64,000 nucleotides of DNA from Cellulomonas gelida. Lineage in GTDB: Bacteria; Actinomycetota; Actinomycetes; Actinomycetales; Cellulomonadaceae. The stretch lies in NCBI RefSeq assembly GCF_006538725.1, contig NZ_BJLQ01000011.1:49519-113518 (forward strand). The letters run 5' to 3'. Below are positions 51,327 to 60,034 of the stretch, in pieces (position 1 is the first letter of the stretch; each line of letters starts with the position of its first letter). Position numbers and translations under genes: made by a program. The notes under the pieces are model-generated. The model was not told where the DNA came from, searched no databases, and saw only the letters and a list, made by a program, of their open reading frames with translations.

Positions 51327-53762
51327 ATGACGCCAGCAACGACGACGAGCGAGGGTGCCCCTGGGCGGCACGCCGCCGACAGCCATGACCTGATCCGGGT
51401 GCGCGGCGCGCGCGAGAACAACCTGCGGGACGTCAGCATCGACCTGCCCAAGCGGCGGCTCACGGTGTTCACCGGGGTCTCGGGCTCCGGCAAGAGCTCG
51501 CTCGTGTTCTCGACGATCGCCGCGGAGTCGCAGCGCATGATCAACGAGACGTACAGCGCGTTCGTGCAGGGATTCATGCCCAACCTGCCGCGCCCGGACG
51601 TCGACGTGCTCGACGGGCTGACCACCGCGATCATCGTCGACCAGGAGCGCATGGGGGCGAACTCGCGCTCGACGGTCGGCACCGCGACCGACGTCAACGC
51701 CAAGCTGCGCATCCTGTTCAGCCGCCTCGGGCAGCCGCACATCGGCTCGTCGCAGGCGTTCGCGTTCAACATCCCGTCGGTGAGCGGCGCGGGCGCGATC
51801 ACGATCGAGGGCGCGTCCGGCAAGAAGACCGAGCGTCGCGAGTTCTCGCAGATCGGCGGCATGTGCCCGCGCTGCGAGGGGATGGGCAGCGTCACCGACT
51901 TCGACCTGACGGCGCTGTTCGACGCGAGCAAGTCGCTCAACGAGGGCGCGCTGACCATCCCGGGCTACACGATGGACGGCTGGTACGGGCGCATCTTCCG
52001 CGAGTGCGGCTACTTCGACCCGGACAAGCCGATCGGCCAGTTCACGAAGCGCGAGCTCGACGACCTGCTCCGCAAGGAGCCGACGCGCATCAAGGTCGAG
52101 GGCATCAACGTCACGTACGAGGGCCTGATCCCGCGCATCCAGAAGTCGTTCCTGTCCAAGGACCGCGAGGCGATGCAGCCGCACATCCGCGCGTTCGTCG
52201 ACCGCGCGATCACGTTCACCACGTGCCCGGACTGCGACGGCACGCGGCTCAACGAGGGCGCCCGCTCGTCGAAGATCGCGGGCATCTCGATCGCCGACGC
52301 GTGCGCGATGCAGATCAACGACCTCGCGTCGTGGGTGCGCGGGCTCGACGAGCCTGGGGGTACCTCCCACGGGAAGGATGGCTCCGCCATCCCGTGGGGG
52401 ACTGTCGCGCCGCTGCTCACCTCGCTCGGCGAGACGCTCGACTCGTTCGTCGACATCGGGCTCGGCTACCTCAGCCTCGACCGCCCCGCGGGCACGCTGT
52501 CGGGGGGCGAGGCGCAGCGCACCAAGATGGTCCGGCACCTGGGGTCGTCGCTGACGGACGTCACGTACGTGTTCGACGAGCCGACGATCGGCCTGCACCC
52601 GCACGACGTGCAGCGCATGAACGAGCTGCTGCTGCAGCTGCGGGACAAGGGCAACACCGTGCTCGTGGTCGAGCACAAGCCCGAGGCGATCGTGATCGCG
52701 GACCACGTGGTCGACCTGGGGCCCGGCGCCGGGACGCAGGGCGGCACGGTGTGCTTCGAGGGGACGGTCGACGCGCTGCGGCGCAGCGACACCCTCACCG
52801 GTCGGCACCTCGACGACCGCGCCCGGCTCAAGGACACGGTGCGCACCGCGACCGGGGCGATCGAGATCCGCGGCGCGAGCACCCACAACCTGCAGGGCGT
52901 GGACGTGGACGTGCCGCTCGGCGTGCTCGTCGTCGTGACGGGTGTGGCGGGCTCGGGCAAGAGCTCGCTCATCCACGGGTCGGTCGCGCGGCGCGAGGGC
53001 GTGGTCGAGATCGACCAGACCGCGATCCGCGGCTCCCGGCGCAGCAACCCCGCGACGTACACCGGGCTGCTCGAGCCGATCCGCAAGGCGTTCGCGAAGG
53101 CGAACGGCGTCAAGCCCGCGCTGTTCAGCGCGAACTCCGAGGGCGCGTGCCCCACGTGCAACGGCGCCGGCGTCATCTACACGGACCTCGCGATGATGAC
53201 GGGCGTCACGACCACGTGCGAGGTGTGCGAGGGCCGGCGGTTCCAGGCCGCGGTGCTCGAGTACACGCTCGGCGGGAAGAACATCGCCGACGTCCTGGCG
53301 ATGTCGGTGACGCAGGCCGAGGAGTTCTTCGGCGCGGGGGACGCGCGCACGCCCGCCGCGCACGCGATCCTCGACCGGCTCGCCGACGTCGGGCTCGGCT
53401 ACCTCAGCCTGGGCCAGCCGCTCACGACGCTGTCGGGCGGCGAGCGTCAGCGCCTCAAGCTCGCGACGCACATGGGCGACAAGGGCGGCGTGTACGTGCT
53501 CGACGAACCGACGTCCGGCCTGCACCTCGCGGACGTCGAGCAGCTCCTGGCGCTGCTTGACCGTCTCGTCGACTCCGGCAAGTCCGTGATCGTCATCGAG
53601 CACCATCAGGCGGTCATGGCGCACGCGGACTGGATCATCGACCTGGGCCCCGGTGCGGGCCACGACGGCGGTCGGCTGGTGTTCGAGGGGACCCCCGCGG
53701 CGCTCGTCGCGGACCGCTCGACGCTCACGGGTCAGCACCTGGCGACCTACGTCGGCGCCTAA
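51327..53762 (+). CDS. Short UvrA-like ABC ATPase (UvrA2 class)
   Basis: An 811-residue UvrA homologue, shorter than repair UvrA (~940-960). It has two ABC modules: GVSGSGKSSLVFSTIAAESQ near residue 50 and VAGSGKSSLIHGSVA near 545; signatures LSGGEAQRTKMVRHLGSSLT and LSGGERQRLKLATHMG; Walker B VFDEPTIGLHP and VLDEPTSGLHL. Zinc sites appear as CPRCEGMG, CPDCDGTR, CPTCNGAG and CEVCEGRR. The region after the first Walker A is reduced, consistent with loss of the UvrB-binding domain, as in UvrA2 proteins tied to DNA-damaging drug tolerance. A palindromic insertion lies near residues 345-358. The ATG follows AGGGAGACGCGAGCG. Confidence 0.9.
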   Translation: MTPATTTSEGAPGRHAADSHDLIRVRGARENNLRDVSIDLPKRRLTVFTGVSGSGKSSLVFSTIAAESQRMINETYSAFVQGFMPNLPRPDVDVLDGLTTAIIVDQERMGANSRSTVGTATDVNAKLRILFSRLGQPHIGSSQAFAFNIPSVSGAGAITIEGASGKKTERREFSQIGGMCPRCEGMGSVTDFDLTALFDASKSLNEGALTIPGYTMDGWYGRIFRECGYFDPDKPIGQFTKRELDDLLRKEPTRIKVEGINVTYEGLIPRIQKSFLSKDREAMQPHIRAFVDRAITFTTCPDCDGTRLNEGARSSKIAGISIADACAMQINDLASWVRGLDEPGGTSHGKDGSAIPWGTVAPLLTSLGETLDSFVDIGLGYLSLDRPAGTLSGGEAQRTKMVRHLGSSLTDVTYVFDEPTIGLHPHDVQRMNELLLQLRDKGNTVLVVEHKPEAIVIADHVVDLGPGAGTQGGTVCFEGTVDALRRSDTLTGRHLDDRARLKDTVRTATGAIEIRGASTHNLQGVDVDVPLGVLVVVTGVAGSGKSSLIHGSVARREGVVEIDQTAIRGSRRSNPATYTGLLEPIRKAFAKANGVKPALFSANSEGACPTCNGAGVIYTDLAMMTGVTTTCEVCEGRRFQAAVLEYTLGGKNIADVLAMSVTQAEEFFGAGDARTPAAHAILDRLADVGLGYLSLGQPLTTLSGGERQRLKLATHMGDKGGVYVLDEPTSGLHLADVEQLLALLDRLVDSGKSVIVIEHHQAVMAHADWIIDLGPGAGHDGGRLVFEGTPAALVADRSTLTGQHLATYVGA
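52363..52401. repeat. Palindromic insertion inside the uvrA-like gene
   Basis: CCCACGG (52366-52372) pairs with CCGTGGG (52392-52398) around an inner GGATGGC/GCCATCC hairpin (52376-52382, 52386-52392) with a TCC loop. In frame it adds about 15 residues (GGTSHGKDGSAIPWG) just before the conserved APLLTSLGETLDSF. It looks like a small mobile or repeat-derived element of the kind scattered in actinomycete genomes. Confidence 0.6.
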
Positions 53763-53867
53763 GAGGCCCGGAGTCGGTGGCGCTGGTAGTGCTACGAAGA
53801 CCACCCGGTAACGGCCTACCTGGAGGTGAAGCGGAGCGGTACCGTCCTGTCAATGATCGGAGGACGG

Positions 53868-56261
53868 ATGCCTCACCGCAATGTCGAAGAGCTCAAGGCG
53901 GCATATCCGGATTCGGCCTGGCGGGGCCGTTTCGTCGAGATCTGCGACCTTATGGACCTACTGGGCGGATGCGTAATCGCGGACAGCTACACGATCTCGG
54001 ACGATCTGCGTAACGCGATCACGCTCTCCGCGGCAGGCGTTGCGCTCCGTGACAAGCTTGTTACGAAAGAGGGCGTCGCGGCGAAGGAAGCGAAGTTGAT
54101 GTGCGCGCTCTCGCTGGGGCACGATGAACTCTTCATTGATATCGAGAAGACGGATCCCGACGAACTCGCAAGGGCGATCAGTAAAGAGGTTCTGGAGGGG
54201 CGAATCCAACTGCCGTTCGTCTTCGGCCCTGAGTTATACGACCGGTATGCCGAACTCTTCGAGGACGAGAAGGACATACTCACCCTCGACGAGACGCTCC
54301 GACTCCTCGACGCGCTACCGGTCGGCGTATTTCAGTTTGGACGCTTCACGACTGGTCCTTACGGCGTCCGACGGGCTGGAACGTCAAGAAGCCTGCAGTC
54401 CAAACGCCGGGTGAGCGGCTACCATTGTTCCCGCGCAATTTGCCGTGCGCTGCATCCGATTTACCTCGAAACGAGTAGAATTGCGGCAGTAAATCGTGAT
54501 CGTGAGAAGCTCGAAGATCTCCTCAGCTCGATGGATGGGGAGGCGGCCGAGTGGTGGGCATTTGCGACTGAGGTGAGTGGCGCGACATCGGCATATTACG
54601 GCGACCAGCGCGCGGGAACGCTGATCCCACTAATAGGCGACGCCCTCGCCCTGGACGAGCTTCGCGCCCTGATCTGGGCTCTTCTCGACACAAGCAAGGG
54701 GCGGTTGCGCGCGGACGTCGCCGGTTTCCTCGACGTTCGGAACGCGAACACCGCAGTCGCCGACCTCGGACGTGCGGAACTTCTGCAACTTGCGCTCTTC
54801 GCGCGCGAATCGGAACTGCGAATAGCCGTCGACAGGTTAGTACGGGACGGAGTAATCGAAGTTCCGCCTGGCGAGGTACGAAGGGCGGTCGTCTCGTTCG
54901 GCATGCGGTCGGGCGCGTTCGGCCTCGCGCCGGAGTTGGGCCGTCACGGCATCCGGTTCTCGTCCGATGAGCCTGGATTCGCATTGCTTCGAGAGCGACG
55001 TCTACTCGATGCGCTCTACGTGCGCGAAGCTGACACGGACGTCGAGGAACTCGAGTGGCAACTGCGAGGCCTTGAGATCCCCGACCTCGATGAACGGCTT
55101 GAGTACTTCTTCCAGCGCCGAGCTCCCCGTGAGGCCCTTGAGCGCATGGTGCTCGCGCGGAAGACAAACATGATCGCGGCGTGCGAGGAGGTCGGGCTCG
55201 AAGAGAATGGCGGGCTCTCGGACAGAGAACTCATCGATACTATTCTCTGGAAGCTGGGCTTTCCCGTGCCAAGCGAAGAGGACCCGCATAAAGACTTCTG
55301 GGCACGGCATGAGCGGCTATGGTCCCTGACGCAGTCGTCGGAGATCGGCGGGTCGGAGAGGTTCATCGAGGCGGCAACTCCGTACTTCGCGAGCCTGGAA
55401 GGCCTCCTAGTTGACGCGCTGGCGTTTAGCTCCTGGGCGTTACTCACGGACCATCTCGACGCCGATGCCCCGTTTAGTTACGATGACGAAGCGGACCGCG
55501 CGGCCGGGCTTGCCCTGATGAATGAAATCGCGCCAAGTCCGGCCGGCTCATCGAACTACAGTGCTGAACGTGTCGATCTTGGAAACCTGATCTCAGGGTT
55601 TAGTGCTCTTGCCGGCCGGCTAGAGGCGTGTGTCGCGACGCCCGTAGACTATGAGCGTCCGCCGTCGGAGCTTCCGGATTACGATGGTAAGACTGAGTTG
55701 AAGTCCTTCCTACTCAACTCGACGGTGATGTTCCTGAACCTGACGCCACCGAGCCGGGACAGAATCATCACCGGATTGCGCGAGATCACACAAGTGTTGA
55801 CCTCCGCGGAGGTGAATTCGGTGCGGAACGAGTATGCGCACTACCGCCGCACGGTACGTGCAATCTCGCGTCTCGAGTCCGCCCTCGACGCAATTCGTCA
55901 GGCTGTTACGCGCATAGAGACACTAGGTCTGTGTCGGCTGCTTTTCCGCCCGGCCCGAATGACGCGTGACGAGTGGGGCCGGAGTGTCTTCTACTACTCG
56001 GGCCCACGGGGCCTAGAACATTCGTTCTCCCGACCGACGCGTTTTGACTGGATGGGTCTGCCGGGCATGTCGGAGTCGTTCTACGCCGTTCGTTCGGCCG
56101 CGATTGGAGAACCAACGGAGGTATTGCGTTTTACGCGTCGATTCCGCAGCCCGTTCCTAGAGATGTGGTCGGGGTATCCGAACAGGCGGCGCCGGCCGCG
56201 CGCCAAGTCTGCTGAGGAAGCGGAAGTGTATGGGGCGAAGCGCGACGCCCTGAGCCACTAG
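53868..56261 (+). CDS. Large low-GC protein with HEPN-type RxxxxH motif, putative defence factor
   Basis: A 797-residue protein that I do not recognise as a whole. It uses AT-ending codons (ATT, GTA, AAT, TTA-like runs) far more than its neighbours, a sign of recent acquisition. It is largely helical with no signal peptide or membrane segment. Near the C-terminus is VNSVRNEYAHYRRTVRAISR, with Arg653-Asn-x3-His658: the RNxxxH catalytic signature of HEPN ribonucleases, set between helices as expected. The first half has no recognised motif. ATG 53868 follows GGAGG. Single large HEPN proteins act in abortive phage defence, so RNA cleavage on infection is a reasonable but unproven guess. Confidence 0.65.
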   Translation: MPHRNVEELKAAYPDSAWRGRFVEICDLMDLLGGCVIADSYTISDDLRNAITLSAAGVALRDKLVTKEGVAAKEAKLMCALSLGHDELFIDIEKTDPDELARAISKEVLEGRIQLPFVFGPELYDRYAELFEDEKDILTLDETLRLLDALPVGVFQFGRFTTGPYGVRRAGTSRSLQSKRRVSGYHCSRAICRALHPIYLETSRIAAVNRDREKLEDLLSSMDGEAAEWWAFATEVSGATSAYYGDQRAGTLIPLIGDALALDELRALIWALLDTSKGRLRADVAGFLDVRNANTAVADLGRAELLQLALFARESELRIAVDRLVRDGVIEVPPGEVRRAVVSFGMRSGAFGLAPELGRHGIRFSSDEPGFALLRERRLLDALYVREADTDVEELEWQLRGLEIPDLDERLEYFFQRRAPREALERMVLARKTNMIAACEEVGLEENGGLSDRELIDTILWKLGFPVPSEEDPHKDFWARHERLWSLTQSSEIGGSERFIEAATPYFASLEGLLVDALAFSSWALLTDHLDADAPFSYDDEADRAAGLALMNEIAPSPAGSSNYSAERVDLGNLISGFSALAGRLEACVATPVDYERPPSELPDYDGKTELKSFLLNSTVMFLNLTPPSRDRIITGLREITQVLTSAEVNSVRNEYAHYRRTVRAISRLESALDAIRQAVTRIETLGLCRLLFRPARMTRDEWGRSVFYYSGPRGLEHSFSRPTRFDWMGLPGMSESFYAVRSAAIGEPTEVLRFTRRFRSPFLEMWSGYPNRRRRPRAKSAEEAEVYGAKRDALSH

Positions 56262-56346
56262 GCGTTCGGGGGACCTAGCCAGGCGCCGGTCGAAGGTGAC
56301 GCTAGGGCTCCGCCCACAGTGTTGGGCCGCTCGCGTCGGTTCGCGG

Positions 56347-57006
56347 TCACAGTGGGTGGCCGTCGGCGTCCGTCGCGGAGGACTGCGACGAGAACTTCGA
56401 GACGAACACGGCGTAGCCGCCGTCGGGGCGCAGCACGAGCGTCGCGCCGTCCTGCCAGATGGCGTTGTCGTCCCACCACTGCGAGCCGGCCGGGTCGCCC
56501 TGGTTCTGGTGGATGTTGTGCACGCCGAGCCCGCTGGTGAACGGCTCGCCGAAGACGAGCGTGCGCGCCCCGACCTGCAGCACCGACTCGAGCGCGGTGG
56601 CCGCGGCCACGTTGTCGCCCGCGGTCCAGGCGTGCTCGGCGAGCCACGTGATGATCGCCTGCAGCCACGCGGGCGGTGCCGTGACGAACAGGCACCCGCC
56701 GCGGGGGCGGAACGCGGGGTGCCGGATGAGGTCCACGGCCCCGCTCGTCGGGTTGCTCGCCAGGAAGTGGAAGCCGGGCGTCATGGTCGCGACCGGCCCG
56801 AGATCCCGGGCCGAGACGCCGAACGTGCGCCACTGCACCCCGATCGCGGACTTCGCGGAGTCCACGTCGACCGCGCACCGGTAGCTGCCCGCCGGCGTCT
56901 GCACCTGCAGGTTGACGTGGAACCACCGCCCCTGGTTGTCGGGGGTGTCGCGCTCGTGGGACGTCAGGGTGCCGACCAGCACGCCGTAGCCGTGTTCGAG
57001 GGGCAT
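56347..57006 (-). CDS. YukJ/DUF2278-family protein
   Basis: A 219-residue protein of the DUF2278 (YukJ) family. It opens MPLEHGYGVLVGTLTSHERD and then GRWFHVNLQVQTPAGSYRCA VDVDS-type strands. GFHFLASNPTSGAVDLIR and VFGEPFTSGLGVHNIHQNQG are the family blocks, and DDNAIWQDGATLVLRPDGGY closes it. No biochemical function is known. It resembles a secreted-toxin-associated or phospholipase-like accessory protein in other genomes, which remains loose inference. There is no signal peptide. It is divergent from the universal stress protein gene. Confidence 0.85.
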   Translation of the reverse strand: MPLEHGYGVLVGTLTSHERDTPDNQGRWFHVNLQVQTPAGSYRCAVDVDSAKSAIGVQWRTFGVSARDLGPVATMTPGFHFLASNPTSGAVDLIRHPAFRPRGGCLFVTAPPAWLQAIITWLAEHAWTAGDNVAAATALESVLQVGARTLVFGEPFTSGLGVHNIHQNQGDPAGSQWWDDNAIWQDGATLVLRPDGGYAVFVSKFSSQSSATDADGHPL

Positions 57007-57186
57007 GCCCTCAGGGTGCGCCGGTCGCCCGGCGCGCACCAGGCGAGCGGACGGACCGGGCCGAAGGGCCCATACCCGGCACGGGGGCCGGAGGTACAAC
57101 CGAAGGGAGAGCAGTCCCGCGTGGCGGTCCCGAGCCGTCGACTGGACGACTGCCGCGGCGCGGCTGCCCGTGAAGGAGTGGCGGCC

Positions 57187-58047
57187 ATGAGCACCCCCAC
57201 GACGACACCTCGTCCCGACGAGGCGACGACGCACGGTCCCGATGACCTTCGCCCCTGGCTGGTGGTCGGCGACGACCGCACCGACTCCGCGGCGGACGTG
57301 TGGGCCTGGGTCGCGGCACAGCCCTGGTCGGGCTGGCGTGTCACCGCGATCACCGCGCGACCCCGCGAGGACGGCTCGCCCAGCGACCAGGCCGCACCGC
57401 ACGCCTGGCACCCCGAGCCGGCGCGCGCGCTGACCGAGCCGGACGTCCCGGTCGAGCACCTGCTGGCCGAGGCTGACCCGCGTGTGGTCCTCGACGGGTA
57501 CGACGACGCCGACCTGATCGTGATCGGCCCGCGCGGGCACGGGTTGCTCAAGCGTCTGCACCTGGGCAGCACCGCCGAGTGGCTCGTCTCCGCCCACCGT
57601 CCGCTCACGCCCGTGCTGATCGCGCGCTCGACCGAGCCGGTGCGCTCGGTGCTGGTCTGCGCCGACGGCTCGCCCGACGCGCTCGACGCGGTGCGCACGC
57701 TCGGCAGCCTGCCGCTGCTGCGCGACGCCGCGGTGACGGTCATGGGCGTCGACACCGCGCAGGGCGACCCGCGCGCGGCGATGATCGAGGCCGCGCACGA
57801 GCTGCGCGCGGCGGGCGCGCAGGAGGTCCGGACGTTCCTCGTCGGCGCCGTCCCCATGACGGTCTCGTTCGACGTGCGCCCGACGATCCTCGGCATGATC
57901 GAGAAGACCGAGCCGGACCTCGTGGTGCTCGGCACCCGCGGGCTGAGCGGCCTGCGCCGCGCGGTCATGGGGTCCACCGCGTCCGCGGTCGTGCACCACG
58001 CGCGGTGCTCGGTGCTCGTCGGCCGGGCCGGCGACCGCGGCCAGTAG
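57187..58047 (+). CDS. Tandem universal stress protein
   Basis: A 286-residue protein with two Usp domains. Each ends in the nucleotide-binding signature G-x2-G-x9-G-(S/T): GPRGHGLLKRLHLGSTAEWL in the first and GTRGLSGLRRAVMGSTASAV in the second. Both signatures look intact, so ATP binding by both halves is likely, although the first domain has lost much of its N-terminal strand pattern. An ATP-binding tandem Usp typically responds to hypoxia or starvation in actinobacteria. AAGGAG lies 7 bases before the ATG. Confidence 0.9.
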   Translation: MSTPTTTPRPDEATTHGPDDLRPWLVVGDDRTDSAADVWAWVAAQPWSGWRVTAITARPREDGSPSDQAAPHAWHPEPARALTEPDVPVEHLLAEADPRVVLDGYDDADLIVIGPRGHGLLKRLHLGSTAEWLVSAHRPLTPVLIARSTEPVRSVLVCADGSPDALDAVRTLGSLPLLRDAAVTVMGVDTAQGDPRAAMIEAAHELRAAGAQEVRTFLVGAVPMTVSFDVRPTILGMIEKTEPDLVVLGTRGLSGLRRAVMGSTASAVVHHARCSVLVGRAGDRGQ

Positions 58048-58156
58048 GACGGTCGGCCTCGTCCTGCTGCGCCGCAGGTCACGCGGCACAGCAGGACGGT
58101 GAGACCGTCGGCCCCACCCTCTACCCGAAAAGCGGCAAGTCGGCCAAGGTGGTGCC

Positions 58157-59209
58157 GTGATCATCGACGCCCACGCCCAGGTCTGGGACCCGGCGTGGGT
58201 GCGGTACCCGTGGCTGCGCCCGCGGATGGGCCCGCTCACGGGGGCGTTCACCTACCCGGACCTCGCGGCGCACCTCGACGACGAGCAGGAGGACGACGGG
58301 TGCACGGCTGACGACCCCGTGCGCGCCGTGCTCGTGCAGGCATGCGACGACCCGCGCGACGTCGAGGTCATGGCGTCGGTCGCGCGCGACGAGGCGCGGG
58401 TCGCGGGGCTCGTCGTGTGGGCGCCGCTGGACCGGCCCGACGAGGTGGCGGACGAGGTGCAGCGCGCGCGGGGCATGGCCACGGCGGCGGGCACGCGCGT
58501 CGTCGGCGTCCGCACGTTGCAGCACCACCGCCGCGACCCGGGCTGGGTGCTGCGGCCCGAGACCGACGCCGGGCTCGGGGTCCTCGAGCGGCTCGACCTG
58601 CCGTACGACTACGTGACCTCGGACGGCACGACGGTGCGCAGGGCGCCCGCTCGCTCGGCGGTCGACGGCACGCCCCTGCAAGGCACGCCCCTGCAAGGAA
58701 TGCCCCCGAACGGCACGACGCTCGGCGGCTCCGGGGGGATCCTCGTCACGGGATCGATCGCGGTGGACCCGGCCGCCGGTGCGGCCGCCCTTGCTGTGCT
58801 GCCCGCGGTCGGCGAGCGTCACCCTGGGCTGCGACTCGTGCTGGACCACCTCGGCGGGCCCGTGCTCGGCGACCGGGCCGGGCTCGCGCGGTGGCGCGCC
58901 GCGCTCGCTGAGGTGGCGCGCAACCCCCTCGTCGTCGCGAAGCTGTCCGGGCTGTACGCGACTGACGGTCCCGGCCCGTCGTACGCCGACGACGTGCGCG
59001 AGGTGGTCGACGTCGCGCTCGACCTGTTCGGGCCGCAGCGCCTGATGCTCGGCTCCGACTGGCCGGTGTGCCTGCTCGCGGATCCCGGCCGACGCGCGCG
59101 GGCGGCCGTCGACGCGGCGCTGGAGCGGGCACTGGACGGGGACGACCTGGCCGCGGTCCGCTCGGGCACCGCGGCGCGTACGTACGGGCTCGCCCTCGTC
59201 TCGCGCTAG
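58157..59209 (+). CDS. Amidohydrolase-2 / lactonase-like TIM-barrel enzyme
   Basis: A 350-residue metal-dependent hydrolase related to fucono-/rhamnono-lactonases. IIDAHAQVWDPAWVRYPWLR is the N-terminal strand; the family motif is DxHxHxW and here reads DAHAQVW, so the second His is replaced by Gln. LVLDHLGGPVLGDRAGLARW, VVAKLSGLY and LMLGSDWPVCLL (catalytic Asp) follow. Residues ~158-195 form an unusual Gly/Pro-rich insertion made of 15-bp coding repeats. The changed metal His may alter metal use. GTG 58157 gives the family start. It is 109 bp after the stress protein gene. Confidence 0.87.
   Translation: MIIDAHAQVWDPAWVRYPWLRPRMGPLTGAFTYPDLAAHLDDEQEDDGCTADDPVRAVLVQACDDPRDVEVMASVARDEARVAGLVVWAPLDRPDEVADEVQRARGMATAAGTRVVGVRTLQHHRRDPGWVLRPETDAGLGVLERLDLPYDYVTSDGTTVRRAPARSAVDGTPLQGTPLQGMPPNGTTLGGSGGILVTGSIAVDPAAGAAALAVLPAVGERHPGLRLVLDHLGGPVLGDRAGLARWRAALAEVARNPLVVAKLSGLYATDGPGPSYADDVREVVDVALDLFGPQRLMLGSDWPVCLLADPGRRARAAVDAALERALDGDDLAAVRSGTAARTYGLALVSR
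58667..58696. repeat. 15-bp tandem duplication inside the amidohydrolase gene
   Basis: GGCACGCCCCTGCAA occurs at 58667-58681 and again at 58682-58696, with a diverged third copy at 58697-58711. It encodes GTPLQ repeats in a loop. A slippage-prone length variation site that keeps reading frame. Confidence 0.75.
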
Positions 59210-59251
59210 ACGGAGCGCGCCCCGCAGTCCCGCGCGCGTGGTGCCGGTGGC

Positions 59252-59545
59252 TCAGATGTCGTAGCGCGTGTCCGGCTCGACGACCACGCTCGGCGCATCG
59301 TCGCCGGACGTCCCCGTGGCCGAGCGGGCCGCCTCGAACGCCTTGTCCTTGAGGGCGGTGCCCTGCGCCTTGGCGAACTCCTTGGCCTGCACCTCGACGT
59401 CCTGCACGTACTCCTGGACGCGCGGGTGCCGCCACACCTCGCCCGCCTTGCCGCCCGCCTTGCCGAGCAGCTCGCGCCCGCGACGTGTGCCCAGCAGGTA
59501 CCCGACGCCGACTCCGACGACGAACGTCCCGGCTCTCGTACCCAC
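59252..59545 (-). CDS. Small YtxH-like membrane-anchored protein
   Basis: A 97-residue protein with one N-terminal glycine-zipper helix (GTFVVGVGVGYLLGTRRGRE) followed by an amphipathic, Lys/Glu/Ala-rich helix (VQEYVQDVEVQAKEFAKAQG). This is the pattern of YtxH-type stress proteins and of many actinobacterial proteins mislabelled as protoporphyrinogen oxidase. The GTG at 59545 has GGAGG 8 bases upstream; GTG 59554 would start inside the Shine-Dalgarno. Function unknown, perhaps envelope stress. Confidence 0.75.
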   Translation of the reverse strand: MGTRAGTFVVGVGVGYLLGTRRGRELLGKAGGKAGEVWRHPRVQEYVQDVEVQAKEFAKAQGTALKDKAFEAARSATGTSGDDAPSVVVEPDTRYDI

Positions 59546-59670
59546 GACGACCACCTCCCCACGATCGGGTCACCCGAAAGAGCCGACCCTAGTTGCCGTC
59601 CGTGCGTCCCGCGCCCGGAGACGGTCGCCCGGTCGGCCCAGCCGGCGCGCGCGGCCTTCCCTTCGCGGCG

Positions 59671-59684
59671 TGTGAGCGTTAACA
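59671..59684. promoter_or_regulatory. LacI-type operator candidate
   Basis: TGTGAGCGTTAACA is a near palindrome matching the TGTTAGCGCTAACA class of LacI-family operators at 12 of 14 positions. Such sites commonly control arabinoside and xyloside genes in actinobacteria. It lies 350 bp upstream of the secreted GH43 gene, implying a long leader or control of the promoter region. Confidence 0.55.
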
Positions 59685-59794
59685 TCGCCGCCAACCGGAC
59701 GACAGTTGCCCGGGTACAGCCGACGACGACGTCGCGGACCGTTGCGAAGGAGCACGGTCAGCCCCCCGACGCGACACGCACGACCAGGCGCACG

Positions 59795-59836
59795 ACGAAG
59801 CACGAACCACGAAGCCCGAACCACGAAGCACGACGG
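59795..59836. repeat. Three 14-bp tandem repeats
   Basis: ACGAAGCACGAACC (59795-59808), ACGAAGCCCGAACC (59809-59822) and ACGAAGCACGACGG (59823-59836) lie head to tail in the noncoding leader of the GH43 gene. The sequence is richer in A than its surroundings and may be regulatory or simply slippage-derived. Confidence 0.7.
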
Positions 59837-59919
59837 ACCACACGAGCGCTGCGCGCGCGAGCAACCGCCGACCGCGTCGCGGACCCACAGCGCTCACCCT
59901 GCGGGTCGCTGACCCGCCC

Positions 59920-59955
59920 GGCCGCCCCGGAGGGCCGCAAACCTCCGGGGCGGCC
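59920..59955 (+). terminator. Strong hairpin in the GH43 leader, terminator or attenuator
   Basis: A perfect 14-bp stem, GGCCGCCCCGGAGG (59920-59933) with 59942-59955, and an 8-nt loop lie 80 bp before the GH43 start and 700 bp after the nearest upstream plus-strand gene. Its place inside the likely leader suggests attenuation rather than end-of-gene termination. Confidence 0.6.
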
Positions 59956-59992
59956 GCCCCTTGGCGCGCGCGAGCGCGTCCTGTGGCATGCG

Positions 59993-60008
59993 CCGGTGAC
60001 GTCACCGG
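59993..60008. promoter_or_regulatory. Perfect 16-bp palindrome before the GH43 start
   Basis: CCGGTGACGTCACCGG reads the same on both strands and ends 26 bases upstream of the ATG. It could be an operator for a dimeric repressor or fold in the 5' end of the mRNA. The regulator is not encoded in the window. Confidence 0.5.
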
Positions 60009-60034
60009 TGCGCAGCAGCGACGAGAGGAAGACG

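Noticed and set aside
52363..52401. Hairpin in the uvrA-like gene as a terminator
   Set aside because: It lies in the middle of an intact frame with conserved motifs on both sides.
53868..56261. Classing the low-GC gene as an abortive-infection AbiF/AbiD or RloC-type protein
   Set aside because: Apart from the HEPN-type signature I saw no family-specific motif, so no named system is claimed.
59426..60034. N-terminal extension of the secreted GH43 enzyme by 203 codons
   Set aside because: It would bury the signal peptide. The segment holds operator-like repeats, hairpins and tandem repeats, and a good ribosome site precedes ATG 60035.
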